This document shows positions 12,791 to 22,841 of a stretch of DNA of 64,000 bases, piece after piece; the first letter of the stretch is position 1, and every line of letters begins with the position of its first letter. The notes below the pieces were generated by a model. It saw only the letters and a program-made list of their open reading frames with translations, had not been told where the DNA came from and searched no databases. The position numbers and the translations under genes were made by a program. The stretch is from Ailanthus altissimus. Its lineage: Eukaryota; Streptophyta; Magnoliopsida; Sapindales; Simaroubaceae. Location of the stretch: assembly GCA_946807835.1 (NCBI GenBank), contig OX327690.1, positions 12,434,501-12,498,500 on the forward strand, given 5' to 3'.

Positions 12791-12800
12791 CACCCCCCAA
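12791..12800 (-). other. 3' polypurine tract of element E
   Basis: The minus strand reads ttggggggtg directly before the LTR start TGATGAAC. It is preceded by 'ctagggactagcaataag', a sequence arrangement typical of Athila elements. It would prime plus-strand DNA synthesis. Confidence 0.85.
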
Positions 12801-13983
12801 CTGGCTTATTGCTAGTCCCTAGCAATTCGAGCATAAATAAAATTTGAACACTACCTAAGTATTTCAAACAAAACGTCAGTTTTAAAATCACAATCGCTAT
12901 AAAGGTTATTTCAATCATAACTTCCAAAAATATTTTTGTGTGTGTGTGAATTAAGCCAAAGCCTTCTTACCACAAACCACAACATATATAGCATTAAAAT
13001 TTTTTCAAGTAAAAGCCTCAACTCTATATCCTTACAGGTGAATAACTTGTTTAATGACTTAGGATTTCACTCATGGAGTTGGAAAACAGATAATCGCTCA
13101 AGAAAAAGTTACATTTAAGGACAGACAGACAAACTAACATTATTGCCAAATGCCAGCTTCAAGACTTTAATTATTTAATGCGAATCTTACGAATATAGAA
13201 TTCGGTGATAAGATTGCTTCCTAATGACTTTAGTCTTCTAAAATTGAATGAAGACTTTATTGAACTGAATTGACTTCTTTTCTTTCTTTTTTTTTTAAAA
13301 TTTTTTTTTTTTACTCATTTTTTTTTCTTTTTTGAAAGACATAAGGAATCATTACAAAATAAGAGCAATTTATCACCATAATACTTTTCCAATTTTTTTT
13401 TTATCCTTCAGTTAAGCAACCAAATCATTCGTCATCCCAAATAATGTCATTCCAAATAAAAATTAACCATTTCAAAAGATCAATGAAAGTTCGTAAGCTG
13501 TTATCTCAAACTTCTCCACTCACTCACAAAAAATATGTGAGTTTAGAAAATAATATGTATACTTAAACATGGAAATTCTCTTGGCTATATATATTGAATC
13601 ATCCATCTTACCACAAGGCTTAGTATTGTTCTCAAGAAATAATTTCAGAAGTTATTCTTTAGTAACCTAAATAGAGAAAGTAATTTAAACTAAATAATTT
13701 TGAAATCATACATCGATAGTAAAGCAAATTTATTTATGCAAGAGTTACCAAAAACTTAAGCAACAAACAATTATACATAAAATGCATTAAAAATAAACCA
13801 ATTAGAATGTGTTTCAAAAGTTTATAATGTACTCTTTACTCTGCCATTCTAGAACTAGAATGCGTCTCAAGAATACATAAATGAACATTTTACTCACGCC
13901 ATTCATGATAATTTTTTTTTTTAGATAACAAAGTGATAACAACAACAAAATAAAATAATTAACACTAACATTATATATCAACT
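12801..13983 (-). other. Noncoding region between the two polypurine tracts of element E
   Basis: AT-rich, with long T/A tracts at about 13280-13335. No convincing reading frame; the 12936-13118 open frame is low-complexity. This is the usual 3' noncoding zone of Athila elements. Confidence 0.7.
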
Positions 13984-13984
13984 A

Positions 13985-14023
13985 TCCTCCCCCCAACCAG
14001 ATTGAGACATTGTCCTCAATGTC
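13985..14023 (-). other. Internal polypurine tract with 'gacattgaggacaatgtc' motif
   Basis: In sense the stretch reads gacattgaggacaatgtc (an imperfect inverted repeat), then 'tcaatctggttggggggagg'. This pair is commonly found just after pol in Athila-type elements, so it marks the ordinary element sequence that resumes downstream of the LOG-like gene. It could act as a second plus-strand primer site; that is inference. Confidence 0.65.
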
Positions 14024-14171
14024 AAAATATAGAAAGAGTAAAATATAGAAGATATCACCTGAAACATCTTTTATTGGAAATTAAACCTGCAACAAAATAA
14101 AACAAGCCACAAAAAAAAAAAAATAAAACAAGCCACACAAAAAAGCTTAAAAATACATAGAAATAGATAGG

Positions 14172-14825
14172 CTACAGACGAAGCGTCAAATCTATCCTGC
14201 GTTTCTTTTCACTGTTATCAGTATACCAATCTATCTGACTCATTGTTGGATCAGATAGAGGTGTAAAAGATTGTAGTTCATCAAGTAACTGATTAACAGT
14301 TGAAGCAGAAATGAGGATCTGTCGTCCTGCAGATGAGACGAATTGTTTTTCCACCGCATAGTCAAGAAAAGATAACAACCCATTATAAAAACCATCAACG
14401 TTTAACAAACCAATTAGTTTTTTATGGATTTGCAATTGTGCCCATGAGACAATTTGAAAAATTTTCTCCAATGTTCTGAAACCTCCAGGTAAAGCTATGA
14501 AGGCATCAGCATTACGAAGCATAAAAGAAATTCGTTCATGCATTGATGATACCTGTAACGCATCCCTAATTGTTTTTCCTACAATGTCTCCAACAGCTAG
14601 AGCTTTTGGTATGATACCCAAAACTCGACTGCCATTATTTTGTGCAGCGGTTGCCACACGTCCCATTAATCCAAGACTACCTCTCTCATATACTAAATGA
14701 ATATTGCGCTCAGCTAACATCTTACCAAGGGTTTCTGCTGCTTCTATAAACTCACTAGTTTTTCCAGGGCTGGATCCACAAAAGACACAAATTTTTGTGA
14801 ATTTACGAGTTGATGATCCTTCCAT
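14172..14825 (-). CDS. LOG-like: LOG-like cytokinin riboside 5'-monophosphate phosphoribohydrolase, intronless copy inside a retrotransposon
   Basis: A 217-residue frame from ATG at 14825; an in-frame upstream ATG at 14888 would add 21 residues unlike the family. LOG enzymes release active cytokinin bases from nucleotide precursors. Seen: 'KICVFCGSSPGK' (11-22), the nucleotide-binding loop 'GSLGLMG' (49-55), 'MHERISFM' with the conserved Arg98, 'AFIALPGG' (108-115), 'SWAQLQIHKKLIGLLNVDGF' (127-146). Length matches plant LOGs (about 215), but those have several introns and this has none. Oddities: the GGG before the loop is E-R-G, and PGGxGTxxE reads PGGFRTLEK, so Gly117 is Arg and the catalytic-position Glu121 is Lys. 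It ends DLTLRL, an EAR-like LxLxL pattern. It lies between integrase and the internal polypurine tract, on the element's strand. The identity is secure; activity is doubtful. Confidence 0.9.
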   Translation of the reverse strand: MEGSSTRKFTKICVFCGSSPGKTSEFIEAAETLGKMLAERNIHLVYERGSLGLMGRVATAAQNNGSRVLGIIPKALAVGDIVGKTIRDALQVSSMHERISFMLRNADAFIALPGGFRTLEKIFQIVSWAQLQIHKKLIGLLNVDGFYNGLLSFLDYAVEKQFVSSAGRQILISASTVNQLLDELQSFTPLSDPTMSQIDWYTDNSEKKRRIDLTLRL

Positions 14826-14890
14826 GATTACACTCACCCTCTCTCTTGAAAGATTTTGAGTTTGTACAAAGATGCAGAAATAATGCAATG

Positions 14891-14900
14891 TATTTATAGA
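14891..14900 (-). promoter_or_regulatory. Candidate TATA box upstream of the LOG-like gene
   Basis: The minus strand reads tctataaata, 66 bp upstream of the LOG ATG, with an AT-rich then purine-rich (agagagaggg) leader between. The spacing suits a plant core promoter with a short 5' UTR. If real, the gene kept its own promoter. Confidence 0.4.
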
Positions 14901-15182
14901 GCCAAAAGGTATTGCAAAGTTAAATCACATGGCTATTGGCTTGAAATACAAGATTCAACACCTTTTACCAATTTTCAATTTGTTAGCTGGAAAAGTCACA
15001 TAGGTTGTCGGCTTAAAATGCAAAATTTTCAAAAAGGATTATAGGTGGTTGATTATTGAAAAGACGTTTGAGTTTGAAATGAAACATTTAAAAATAACAG
15101 CTATAGTAAATATATACAAGTAGTTGTGATTGTGGCTCACATCTTCCTCTAATTTTACGTCTAGTAACGGCTTAAACGCCTT

Positions 15183-15731
15183 CTATGGGTCGGGGATAGG
15201 CTTTCCATCCAATTTTCTTATAAATTGGCAAACAGGGTCTTTTAAAGTCAGATTCTCGAGACTGTACCGCTCATGTTCTTTTAAGAATATGTCCCATAAT
15301 TCATGAATTGTAATATGCACATATCCACTAAGATGCGTCTCAAGAGTCGATAAGATATTATCTAAAGACTCCTTACTCAGGCCATCCTTAATGAATCTAA
15401 TTTTATCTTCACGATTTACAGACACCATTCCTAAAGTGCGGCAACGTGTGTTGCAAGTCGTGTGTGCACACTTGTAACAAACATTTAATCATTTTGCTCT
15501 TCGTTTTTTTGAAAAAGAGCTTTTACCTAAGCCAGGCATGTAGGAAATTAATGAGTCTGAAAATTCACCTGTCAATCTAACTTTGGCTTTAATTAACCAA
15601 CGTAAATCAACAGGTATATTCATAATCATTAATAACCTTAATCTTTCACATCTTGCTTGGTAAATTTTCTTCAAGGAATTTTGAGGCAATGAGGGAAAAC
15701 GTTTTTTCAAATTTTTTAGAATGTCATCCAA
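15183..15731 (-). pseudogene. Unrecognised Cys-rich, basic frame with one internal stop, in element E
   Basis: From the ATG at 15731 the frame runs 80 codons to TGA at 15489-15491. It then continues in the same frame for 20 codons and a further 81 (from ATG 15428) to the stop at 15183, about 180 codons in all. Just before the stop is a basic patch, KSSFSKKRRAK. Just after it is a cysteine cluster, CYKCAHTTCNTRC (C-x2-C-x4-C-x3-C, plus His). The N-terminal half is predicted helical and the C-terminal half mixed-charge. I do not recognise a family. A basic patch followed at once by a Cys cluster recalls small nucleic-acid-binding proteins, but Cys spacing alone cannot assign it. It lies between integrase and LOG, in sense with the element, and is not a normal Athila part. 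The TGA could be a decayed CGA. Confidence 0.55.
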
Positions 15732-15948
15732 TTTTTTTTTTTTTTAGAAAAGGGGAAAGAAAAGAAGATATCAGTAATTATGGGAAACTGACAAAACCGA
15801 TTTGAAATATCACGGAGTACCGTTATCCGCCGCTTAACTAGGGTGCAAAACAAAACTTTAACAAAACTACTAAATTAACCTGCAAGTAAAAAAAAAATGT
15901 TAGAAGAAGAATAAATATATATAAATATGTAAATATATAAAACAAAGA

Positions 15949-16917
15949 TTAATTGGTCTCGTAACAAGGATCCGACAGGAACGTAAATTCTTCATGAAAA
16001 GCTTGGTTTTCTAGAAACGGCTTGAGTCTTTGCCCATTTACCTTAAACACATTCCCATTTCTAGGATTTTCAATGTCAATTGTTCTATAAGGGTACACAT
16101 GTTTCACAATAAAAGGGCCACTCCATCTTGATCTTAATTTTTCAGAGAATATGTGAAGTCGAGAATTATAAAGCAAAACCTTCTAACCAGTGTCAAATGT
16201 TTTTCTCTGAATTTTTTTATCATGAAAGGCTTTAATTTTAGCTTTATGAATTTTTGAATTCTCATATGCATCATTTCTCAATTCTTCAAGTTCATTTATT
16301 TGTAATTTACGTATGTGTCCAGCAGAATCAAGATTTTCATTGAAAGTTTTAAAAGCCCGGTAGGCTTTATGCTCATGTTCCACAGGTAAGTGACAAGGTT
16401 TTCCATAAACTATCCTATAGGAAGACATACCCAATGAAGTTTTAAAAGCAGTTCTATAAGCCCACAGTGCATCATTTAGTCTTAAAGACCAATCTTTGCG
16501 ATTTGGGTTTACAGTTTTTTCTAAAATTTGTTTTATCTCCCTATTTACTAATTCAACTTGTCCACTTGTCTGATGATGATAAGGGATGGCAACTTTATGA
16601 GTAATACCATATTTTTTCACTAATGTTTCAAATGGTCTATTACAAAAATGCTTACCCCCATCACTTATAATGGCTCGAGGGATTCCAAATCGACTTAAAA
16701 TATTTTCTTTCAAAAATTTCATGACTGTTTTATGGTCATTATGTCGACATGGAATAGCCTCAATCCATTTTGAGACATAATCTATTGCAACTAAGATATA
16801 CGTATATCCAAATGATAACGGAAATGGTCCCATGAAATCTATCCCCCAACAATAAAAGATTTCAATAACAAGAATGGAGTTCTGATGTGAGTCTTGATAA
16901 GTGATCTGCAACAACAT
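15949..16917 (-). pseudogene. Integrase of element E, N-terminal zinc finger deleted
   Basis: The catalytic core is well preserved. Counting from the start of the frame at 16917: Asp27 (GIDFMGPF), Asp86 (IISDGG) and Glu122 (SGQVEL), with a D-35-E spacing. Then '[20 protein letters not shown]' and the C-terminal part '[17 protein letters not shown]' (about 16085-16135) to PCYETN at 15949. It would insert element DNA into chromosomes. A TAG at 16183-16185 replaces an expected Gln before KVLLYNS (C-to-T type change). The N-terminal HHCC zinc-binding domain is absent: the reading jumps from the end of RNase H straight into NSILVIEIF near 16870, a deletion of perhaps 0.5 kb. Confidence 0.9.
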
Positions 16918-19066
16918 TCTCAGCTCCCTTCTTATCCTTGATAGTGATAATAAATTCTTGAAGCAATAGAATCCATCGAATCAGTCTTGGTTTTGCATCC
17001 TGTTTTGACATTAAGTACCTTACAGCAGCATGGTCAGTAAATACAATAGTTAAAGAACCAATTAAGTAAGAACGAAATTTGTCTAATGCAAATATTACAG
17101 CAAGTAGTTCTTTTTCAGTTGTTGTGTAATTCATTTGTGCACTGTTTAAAGTTCTACTTGCGTAATAAATTACATAGGATTTATCTTCCTTTCTTTGTCC
17201 TAATACAGCACCAACAACGTAGTCACTAGCATCACACATGAGCTCAAAAGGTAAAGACCAGTCAGGAGATTGTATGATATGAGCAGATGTTAAGAGGCCA
17301 ATTAATTTTTCAAACGAATTTTGACACTCTTGAGTCCACTTAAATGATACATCTTTTGCTAAGAGGTTACAAAGAGGTTTAGATATAGCACTAAAGTTTT
17401 TTATGAACCTCCTATAGAATCCAGCATGTCCTAAAAAGGATCGGACTTCTCTGATTGTTTTTGGTGGAGGCAAATGTGTAATGAGTTCGACTTTTGCCTT
17501 ATCCACTTCAATTCCTTTAGAAGATACTATATGTCCCAAAACAATTCCAAAAGTAACCATGTAATGACATTTTTCCCAGTTCAATACAAGACTCTTTTCT
17601 TCACATCTTTTTAAGACCTTTTCTAAGTTTTCAAGACAATTATCAAAAGAATTTCCAAACACAGTTAAATCATCCATGAAAACTTCTAAATAATGCTCAA
17701 TCATGTCACTAAAAATGCTTAACATACATCTCTGAAATGTTGCTGGGGCATTACAAAGTCCAAAGGGCATTCTTCTAAAAGCAAAGGTTCCAAAAGGACA
17801 TGTGAATGTAGTCTTTTCTTGGTCCTCTAGTGCTATAAGAATTTGATAATAGCCAGAGTAACCATCTAGAAAGCAATAGTAGGGATGTCCTGCTACTCTT
17901 TCTATAATCTGATCAAGGAATGGTAAAGGAAAATGGTCTTTTCTAGTGGCCAAGTTCAATTTTCTATAATCTATGCACATCCTCCAACTAGATGAGACTC
18001 GAGTTGGTATTAACTCACCTTTTTTATTTTCAATGACTGTGATTCCATATTTTTTTGGTACTACCTGAGTAGGACTTACCCACTTATTATCTGAGATCGG
18101 ATAGATGATTCCTACTTCAAGTAATTTGAGAACTTTAGCTCTCACTACCTCTTTCATATGTGGATTTAATCTCCTTTGAGGTTGTTGGAAAGTTTTGGCA
18201 TTATCCTCTAGGTGTATTCTATGTGTGCAAATCAAAGGATTAATACCATTTATGTCTTTTAAAGTCCTCCCAATTGCATTTTTATGCATTTTCAATAATT
18301 CAATCAACTTATCATCTTGTTCACTTGTGAGTGTAGAAGCGATTACCACCGAGTAAGTTTGTTTCTCTCCAAGAAATGCATATTTCAGTCCTTCAGGCAG
18401 AGGTTTTAACTCCAACTTTGAAATTTCGTTCTTTTTATCCTCATTTTCTCCCAATTCTTCAAACTTTAGTTTCCATCTTTTATTTTCAATCATCTGTGCA
18501 CAGTCAAGTAAAGAACATATGTCAGAGATTTCAGGATCTAATTGTATATTTGACTCAAATGAATTTATTAAACACATTTCTAAGGGATCGGTAGAACTTC
18601 CTTTTTGAATATGATCCTCCACAATCGTTTCAATCATGTCACCTTCTTCACTTTCATCCTCCTCTTCATATGGTTGCTTACACATATTAAAAACATTGAG
18701 TTTAAGTGTCATGTTTCCAAATGAAAGCTTCATTACTCCATTCCTGCAATTAATCAAAGCGTTAGAAGTTGCTAAAAATGGATGACCTAAAATAACAAGT
18801 ATCGGATTACATCCTTTGACAGGTTCTGTGTCCAAGACGATAAAATCCATAGGATATATGAATTTATCAACTTGAACTAAGACATCCTCCACTGTCCCTC
18901 TTGGTACTTTTATTGATCTATCGGCAAGTAAAAGAGTTACAGATGTTGATTTTAACTCCCCGAGATGGAGCTGCTGATAAATTGAATACGGCAATAAATT
19001 CACACTAGCACCAAGATCAAGTAAGGCTTGTTCAATTTTATGACTTCCAATGAAATTGTAGGACAA
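16862..19066 (-). CDS. Protease - reverse transcriptase - RNase H polyprotein of element E
   Basis: A 734-codon open frame. Protease near its start: '[13 protein letters not shown]', with DLG in place of D-S/T-G. RT from about residue 290 contains '[11 protein letters not shown]', '[19 protein letters not shown]', the catalytic FMDD (near residue 460, plus strand about 17670-17680) and '[15 protein letters not shown]'. RNase H follows with 'ELMCDASDY' (near residue 605), '[19 protein letters not shown]' and 'DHLSRL'. It copies the element RNA into DNA inside Gag particles. The frame is shifted relative to gag by an indel near 19050, and runs out at 16862 because of the deletion that removed the end of the RNase H-integrase link. 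The domains look intact, but they are not joined to Gag or a full integrase. Confidence 0.92.
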   Translation of the reverse strand: MSYNFIGSHKIEQALLDLGASVNLLPYSIYQQLHLGELKSTSVTLLLADRSIKVPRGTVEDVLVQVDKFIYPMDFIVLDTEPVKGCNPILVILGHPFLATSNALINCRNGVMKLSFGNMTLKLNVFNMCKQPYEEEDESEEGDMIETIVEDHIQKGSSTDPLEMCLINSFESNIQLDPEISDICSLLDCAQMIENKRWKLKFEELGENEDKKNEISKLELKPLPEGLKYAFLGEKQTYSVVIASTLTSEQDDKLIELLKMHKNAIGRTLKDINGINPLICTHRIHLEDNAKTFQQPQRRLNPHMKEVVRAKVLKLLEVGIIYPISDNKWVSPTQVVPKKYGITVIENKKGELIPTRVSSSWRMCIDYRKLNLATRKDHFPLPFLDQIIERVAGHPYYCFLDGYSGYYQILIALEDQEKTTFTCPFGTFAFRRMPFGLCNAPATFQRCMLSIFSDMIEHYLEVFMDDLTVFGNSFDNCLENLEKVLKRCEEKSLVLNWEKCHYMVTFGIVLGHIVSSKGIEVDKAKVELITHLPPPKTIREVRSFLGHAGFYRRFIKNFSAISKPLCNLLAKDVSFKWTQECQNSFEKLIGLLTSAHIIQSPDWSLPFELMCDASDYVVGAVLGQRKEDKSYVIYYASRTLNSAQMNYTTTEKELLAVIFALDKFRSYLIGSLTIVFTDHAAVRYLMSKQDAKPRLIRWILLLQEFIITIKDKKGAENVVADHLSRLTSELHSCY

Positions 19067-19800
19067 CCAGGGTCTTTATATTTCAAAGAATTATTGTTCT
19101 GAAGAATGGCACTTACTTGTTCAGCTAAAAATGCTTTCTTTTTCACATTCAGTTTTCTTTTTACTGTGCATAAGTCTTTCAAAATTTTTGCATAAGATGG
19201 AACCTGTTTAATAGCATCCAGTAAAGGAATATTAACTTTTACCTGTTTGAAGATTTCAAAAATTTCAGGATTATGATTCATCTTCTTAGTATTACGTAAT
19301 GCATGAGGAAATGGGGGTGGAGGTGAGGGTTTAGTGTTTTCTTTATTAAGTGTAGGTTCAACACTTTTCTTACCCTTAGAAATTGATTCATTGCTCTCAT
19401 GAGGTTCGGGAATTTCTTTTTCAATAATTTTACCACTTCGAAGAGTGATAACTGCTTTAACTTGATCCATGTGTTGGTTTTCTGAACTACATGCATTTGT
19501 GTTATGTTGTCCTTTGGGGTTTGGCTGTGGTTGAGAAGAAAATTTTCCTTTCTCATGAATGTTCAGTGCAGATGCAAATTTAGCAAGAGTATCTTTCAAA
19601 TCAGCAAATGTTTGAGCATTTTGAGAATTAACAGACTCTTGTTTTTCAATGAACGTATGCAAAGTTTCTTCAAGATTTTTCCTAGGAGGTGGGACATATG
19701 GTGCATAACCTTGATGGTTTTGAAAATTTTGGTGTGGTTGGAAATGTGGTTGCGAGGCCTGTGCTTGAGTGTCATTCCTCCAACTAAAATTCAGGTGATT
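19000..19800 (-). pseudogene. Gag C-terminal linker of element E
   Basis: It continues Gag after the nonsense codon at 19801-19803 and is open down to 19000 (ATG-started part 19662-19000, 220 codons). Features: 'KAVITLRSGKIIEKEIP' (the conserved ITLRSG block), a proline-rich run (PSPPPPFPHAL), 'ILKDLCTVKRKL' and 'LAEQVSAILQ', all usual in the Gag-protease linker of Athila elements. It ends '[10 protein letters not shown]' and then runs out of frame. The protease continues in another frame, so a small indel lies at about 19048-19066. Confidence 0.85.
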
Positions 19801-20937
19801 TCACCATCCAGGATTATAGTTTTGTGAATATGGGTTATTGTTTGACCGTTTGAACGTGTTTAGAACATAGGCTTGTTCATGGAGACATTCCCTAAATGCA
19901 GGCAAAGTTGGGCAATCATTGGTAGAGTGATCATGGGTTTCACAAATGTGACACACAATTTCTTGAACAGATTTTATTTGACCACTCTTTTTCATTTCTA
20001 AGGTTTCGACTTTTCTAGCAAGGGATGCTAATTTGGCTTGAAGGTCATGGTCTTCCTTAAGATGATAAATACCCCCACTAGATGTAGTGGTTTGATTTTT
20101 GCTAGGTGCCTCACAGGTACCAGCAGTGTCCCAATTTTGAGCATTTTCTGCTAGTAAGTCAAGATAGTTCATTGCCTCTTCTGGGTCTTTTTTCTCAAAT
20201 GTTCCATTATACATCATTTCTACCATTTGCCTAACTTGAGGTGTTAAACCCTCATAGAAATTTGAGACTACTCTCCATGTTTCAAAACCATGATGGGGAC
20301 AGGTATTAAGTAATTCTTTATACCTTTCCCAATATTGGTAAAGGGTCTCTCCTGGTTTTTGGGCAAAAGTGGTGATTTGTCTTTTGAAAGAATTTGTTCT
20401 ATGGGAGGGAAAAAACTTTTTCAGGAATTGTTGTTGCATCTCATCCCATAAAGAAATGGATCCTGGCCTAAGGTTTTGTAGCCATGTTTTAGCTTTATCT
20501 TTTAAAGAAAAAGGGAAAAGCTTAAGTCGAATTGTGTTCATGCTACAATTTTGATCATTATACGTGTTACACACTTCTTCAAATTCTCTTAGATGTAGAT
20601 AAGGGGTCTCTGCATCTAAACCATGAAAAGTGGCTAAAAGTTGGATAATGCCTAGCTTAAAATTAAAATGCGTTGCATCCGGTGAAAAAATTAAGCAAGA
20701 TGGTGCACCGGTTCGTGTAGGGTTCATATAGTCTCTAAGTGTCCTAGGTCGGTTATGGTCATTATGTTGGGACTGATTGTCCCCTGAGTCTATGAGTCCC
20801 TCAATTTGATTTTCGCTCATGGTGTTACTTGGTGAAGAATGAGAAGATGAAGGAAAATCTAACAAATTATCAAAGGAAGTTTCGAAATTACCTTTTACTA
20901 AACGATGAGAATTAGGATCTCGAAACCAACCGCTCAT
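19801..20937 (-). pseudogene. Gag of element E, ended early by a nonsense codon
   Basis: The likely start is the ATG at 20937 (MSGWFRDPNSHRL); an upstream in-frame ATG at 21024 only adds a hydrophobic run from AT-rich leader. Gag domain: 'FKLGIIQLLATFHGL', 'FPFSLKDKAKTWLQNL', 'FLKKFFPSHRTNSFKRQITT', 'CPHHGFETWRVVSNFYEGL'. Then comes a zinc knuckle CHICETHDHSTNDC at about residues 329-342 (C-x2-C-x4-H-x4-C). It forms the particle that packages element RNA. The frame ends PGW-TGA where sister sequences have PGW-R, consistent with CGA to TGA. The rest of Gag stays open beyond it. Confidence 0.92.
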
Positions 20938-21380
20938 AAAAAGAAACAAAACAAAATACAATAACAATAAATAATACAAATAAAATATTAAACACAGGTA
21001 AATAAAATAAAATGTTACACACAAGTAAATAAAATATGTAAAACTAAAAGCAAAATAAAGATAAATAATTAGAAGTTAGATTAGTGATGTTAGATTATAT
21101 AATAAAAAGTTAATAAATAAATAGTAGGAGGCTTAGCCTTCCATTAAAATAAAAAGCCAAAATAAAAAGTAAAAAATAATAAATAAACGAAATAACGAGT
21201 AGGAGGCTCAGCCTTCCGCAAAAATAAAAATAGAATAATAAATAAAGTACGTTATGAGGCTCGACCTTCCATGAAAAAAAAATAAAAAAAATGAATAATA
21301 AATAACGAGTAGGAGGCTCAGCCTTCCATGAAAATAAAATAAACAAACAAACAACAACAAAACAAAATATTAACGTTACC
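20938..21380 (-). repeat. 5' leader of element E with four copies of a short stem-loop repeat
   Basis: Between PBS and gag, the plus strand shows four imperfect copies of 'gtaggaggctcagccttcc' at about 21124, 21200, 21252 and 21308, spaced 52-76 bp and separated by A-rich spacers. Each core (ggaggct / agccttcc) can fold back on itself. No gene. The position suits RNA packaging or translation control, but that is inference. Confidence 0.7.
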
Positions 21381-21398
21381 TCCCAGGCAACGGCGCCA
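21381..21398 (-). other. Primer binding site of element E (tRNA-Asp type)
   Basis: The minus strand reads tggcgccgttgcctggga, 6 bp after the 5' LTR end. Athila/Calypso elements use this tggcgccgttg... site, reported as complementary to the 3' end of tRNA-Asp. It fixes the direction of element E. Confidence 0.85.
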
Positions 21399-21404
21399 AA
21401 AACT

Positions 21405-22841
21405 TGACACGTCCAGAATATAGAAGTTATTTCCAAGTGCAGGATTGTCGAAGTAATAAATAACCCGATGAGAACGAGGTCGATCCACAGGAAAGTAGAA
21501 TTAAAATTACAAATTATAAACACTTTAAAGATAATTAATGCAGTATAAGATGTTTGCAAATATTATTTCAATTAACCAATTCAAATAAAAAGCTAAGGTT
21601 ACGGGGATTCACTCTTGGCATAAGAAGTAAGAATATATTTAACTTTTTATTTTTTTATAACTCAATTGGAATCCTCACACAAAGGAGGTTCCAACCGGAA
21701 AATATAGCAATTAAAGTTCATCATCATTTATATATTGATTGGTATTTATTTCTTTCAATTATTATACACCAAATCTTATAAATGGGTTCAAGTATTTATT
21801 ATGCCAATCTTTATATTTGTCTACAATAAATCAAGACTCCTACTTTACAAGAAAGGTTATATAAACCAAATCTTGTAAATGGTTTCAAGAATTTATTGTG
21901 CCAAGTATTAAGTTTGTCAATAATAAATCAAGAATCACCACTTTAGAAGAAAGGGTATTAATTCTACAAACAAAATAAATACATCATATATAAATTTGCA
22001 TAACTTAAAAATGAAGCATTAAATTCATGAATAATTATTAAACATATCTTATTACCTTGCCAAGAGCTTCACCCTTTCACCTTAGCTTAAACAAAATTAT
22101 TTGGACATAATAAAACTAAATGAAAAGAAAAGAAATGGAAGAAGAAATAACATGACTTAATAGTAAACAAGAGAAATAATAGTACAAGGAAATGGATACA
22201 AAGGAAAAGTATTTTGAACTAAATTCTAACTTTCTAATTATATTCTTTAGGCATAAACAAGCCACCTATTTATAGAAAAATATGGATAAATCGAGACAAA
22301 TTTGGAGGGAACCACTTGGTTGATGAAAGTCAAGAATGGTGGCAAAATAATTTGCATCATTATCACTTGGGCACCCACGTGATTATCCAATTTGGAATTG
22401 ATTTAATCCGAATTAACTGTCACTCAAAACATAAAGGTTGTAGATAATTCTCTTATCTTTCCAAATTGAGTGATCGCATACATATTGGATACGTATTTCT
22501 ATAGTTATGTGCCAAATACTGATAACTGTTCAAACTGGGCCTGTACTACAGATCAATTCTGTTCTAGGCCAATTTTCACCCTCTAAACACTCGAATTTCC
22601 AATACTTTGTGAAATAAAATATGTTAGCCCATTGAGTCAGCTCTATACAGGATCAAGAATCACCTCAATTGGATCTTTAGGTAGAACGCTATGCCTATTT
22701 TACTGAACCTGCTACAAAACAGTTATACGATAATTAAGTACAATATTGTAAACATACTTAAGTTAAGAAAATTAAATACACTAGTAATACAAAACAATCA
22801 TGTAAAACTCTTATTAAATGTGTAATTTCAAGTGTTCATCA
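21405..22841 (-). repeat. 5' LTR of element E
   Basis: 1437 bp, sense start TGATGAACACTTG at 22841, sense end GGACGTGTCA at 21405. About 22 differences from the 3' LTR by eye. Flanked outside by catag (22842-22846). Confidence 0.93.
22265..22276 (-). promoter_or_regulatory. TATA box of element E 5' LTR
   Basis: The minus strand reads tctataaatagg. This copy is placed to start the full-length RNA that spans gag, pol, the Cys-rich frame and LOG. Confidence 0.6.

Larger units (their letters stand above)
11354..22841 (-). mobile_element. Element E: young Athila-type Ty3/gypsy carrying a LOG-like gene
   Basis: A complete minus-strand element of 11,488 bp with two 1437-bp LTRs (TG...CA) and a 5-bp TSD, catag, at 11349-11353 and 22842-22846. 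In sense order: 5' LTR, Athila-type PBS, leader with repeated hairpins, gag, PR-RT-RNase H, integrase, a Cys-rich frame, a LOG-like gene, an internal polypurine tract, noncoding region, 3' polypurine tract, 3' LTR. I counted by eye about 22 differences between the LTRs (roughly 1.5%), so it inserted recently. Pol is damaged by a frameshift, nonsense codons and a deletion in integrase, so it is not autonomous as it stands. Confidence 0.93.

Noticed and set aside
14497..14700. Antisense frame inside LOG
   Set aside because: Shadow of the LOG codons; no independent support.
14826..14888. Upstream in-frame ATG as the LOG start
   Set aside because: It would start about 2 bases from the candidate TATA box and add residues unlike the family; the ATG at 14825 gives the usual N-terminus.
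21110..21559. 149-codon hydrophobic frame, membrane-protein-like
   Set aside because: It spans the repeat-rich leader, PBS and LTR end of element E; hydrophobicity comes from T-rich sequence.
11503..21781. Matching open frames at 11503-11691 and 21554-21781
   Set aside because: They are the same stretch in the two LTRs of element E, antisense to the element, so they repeat because the LTR repeats.
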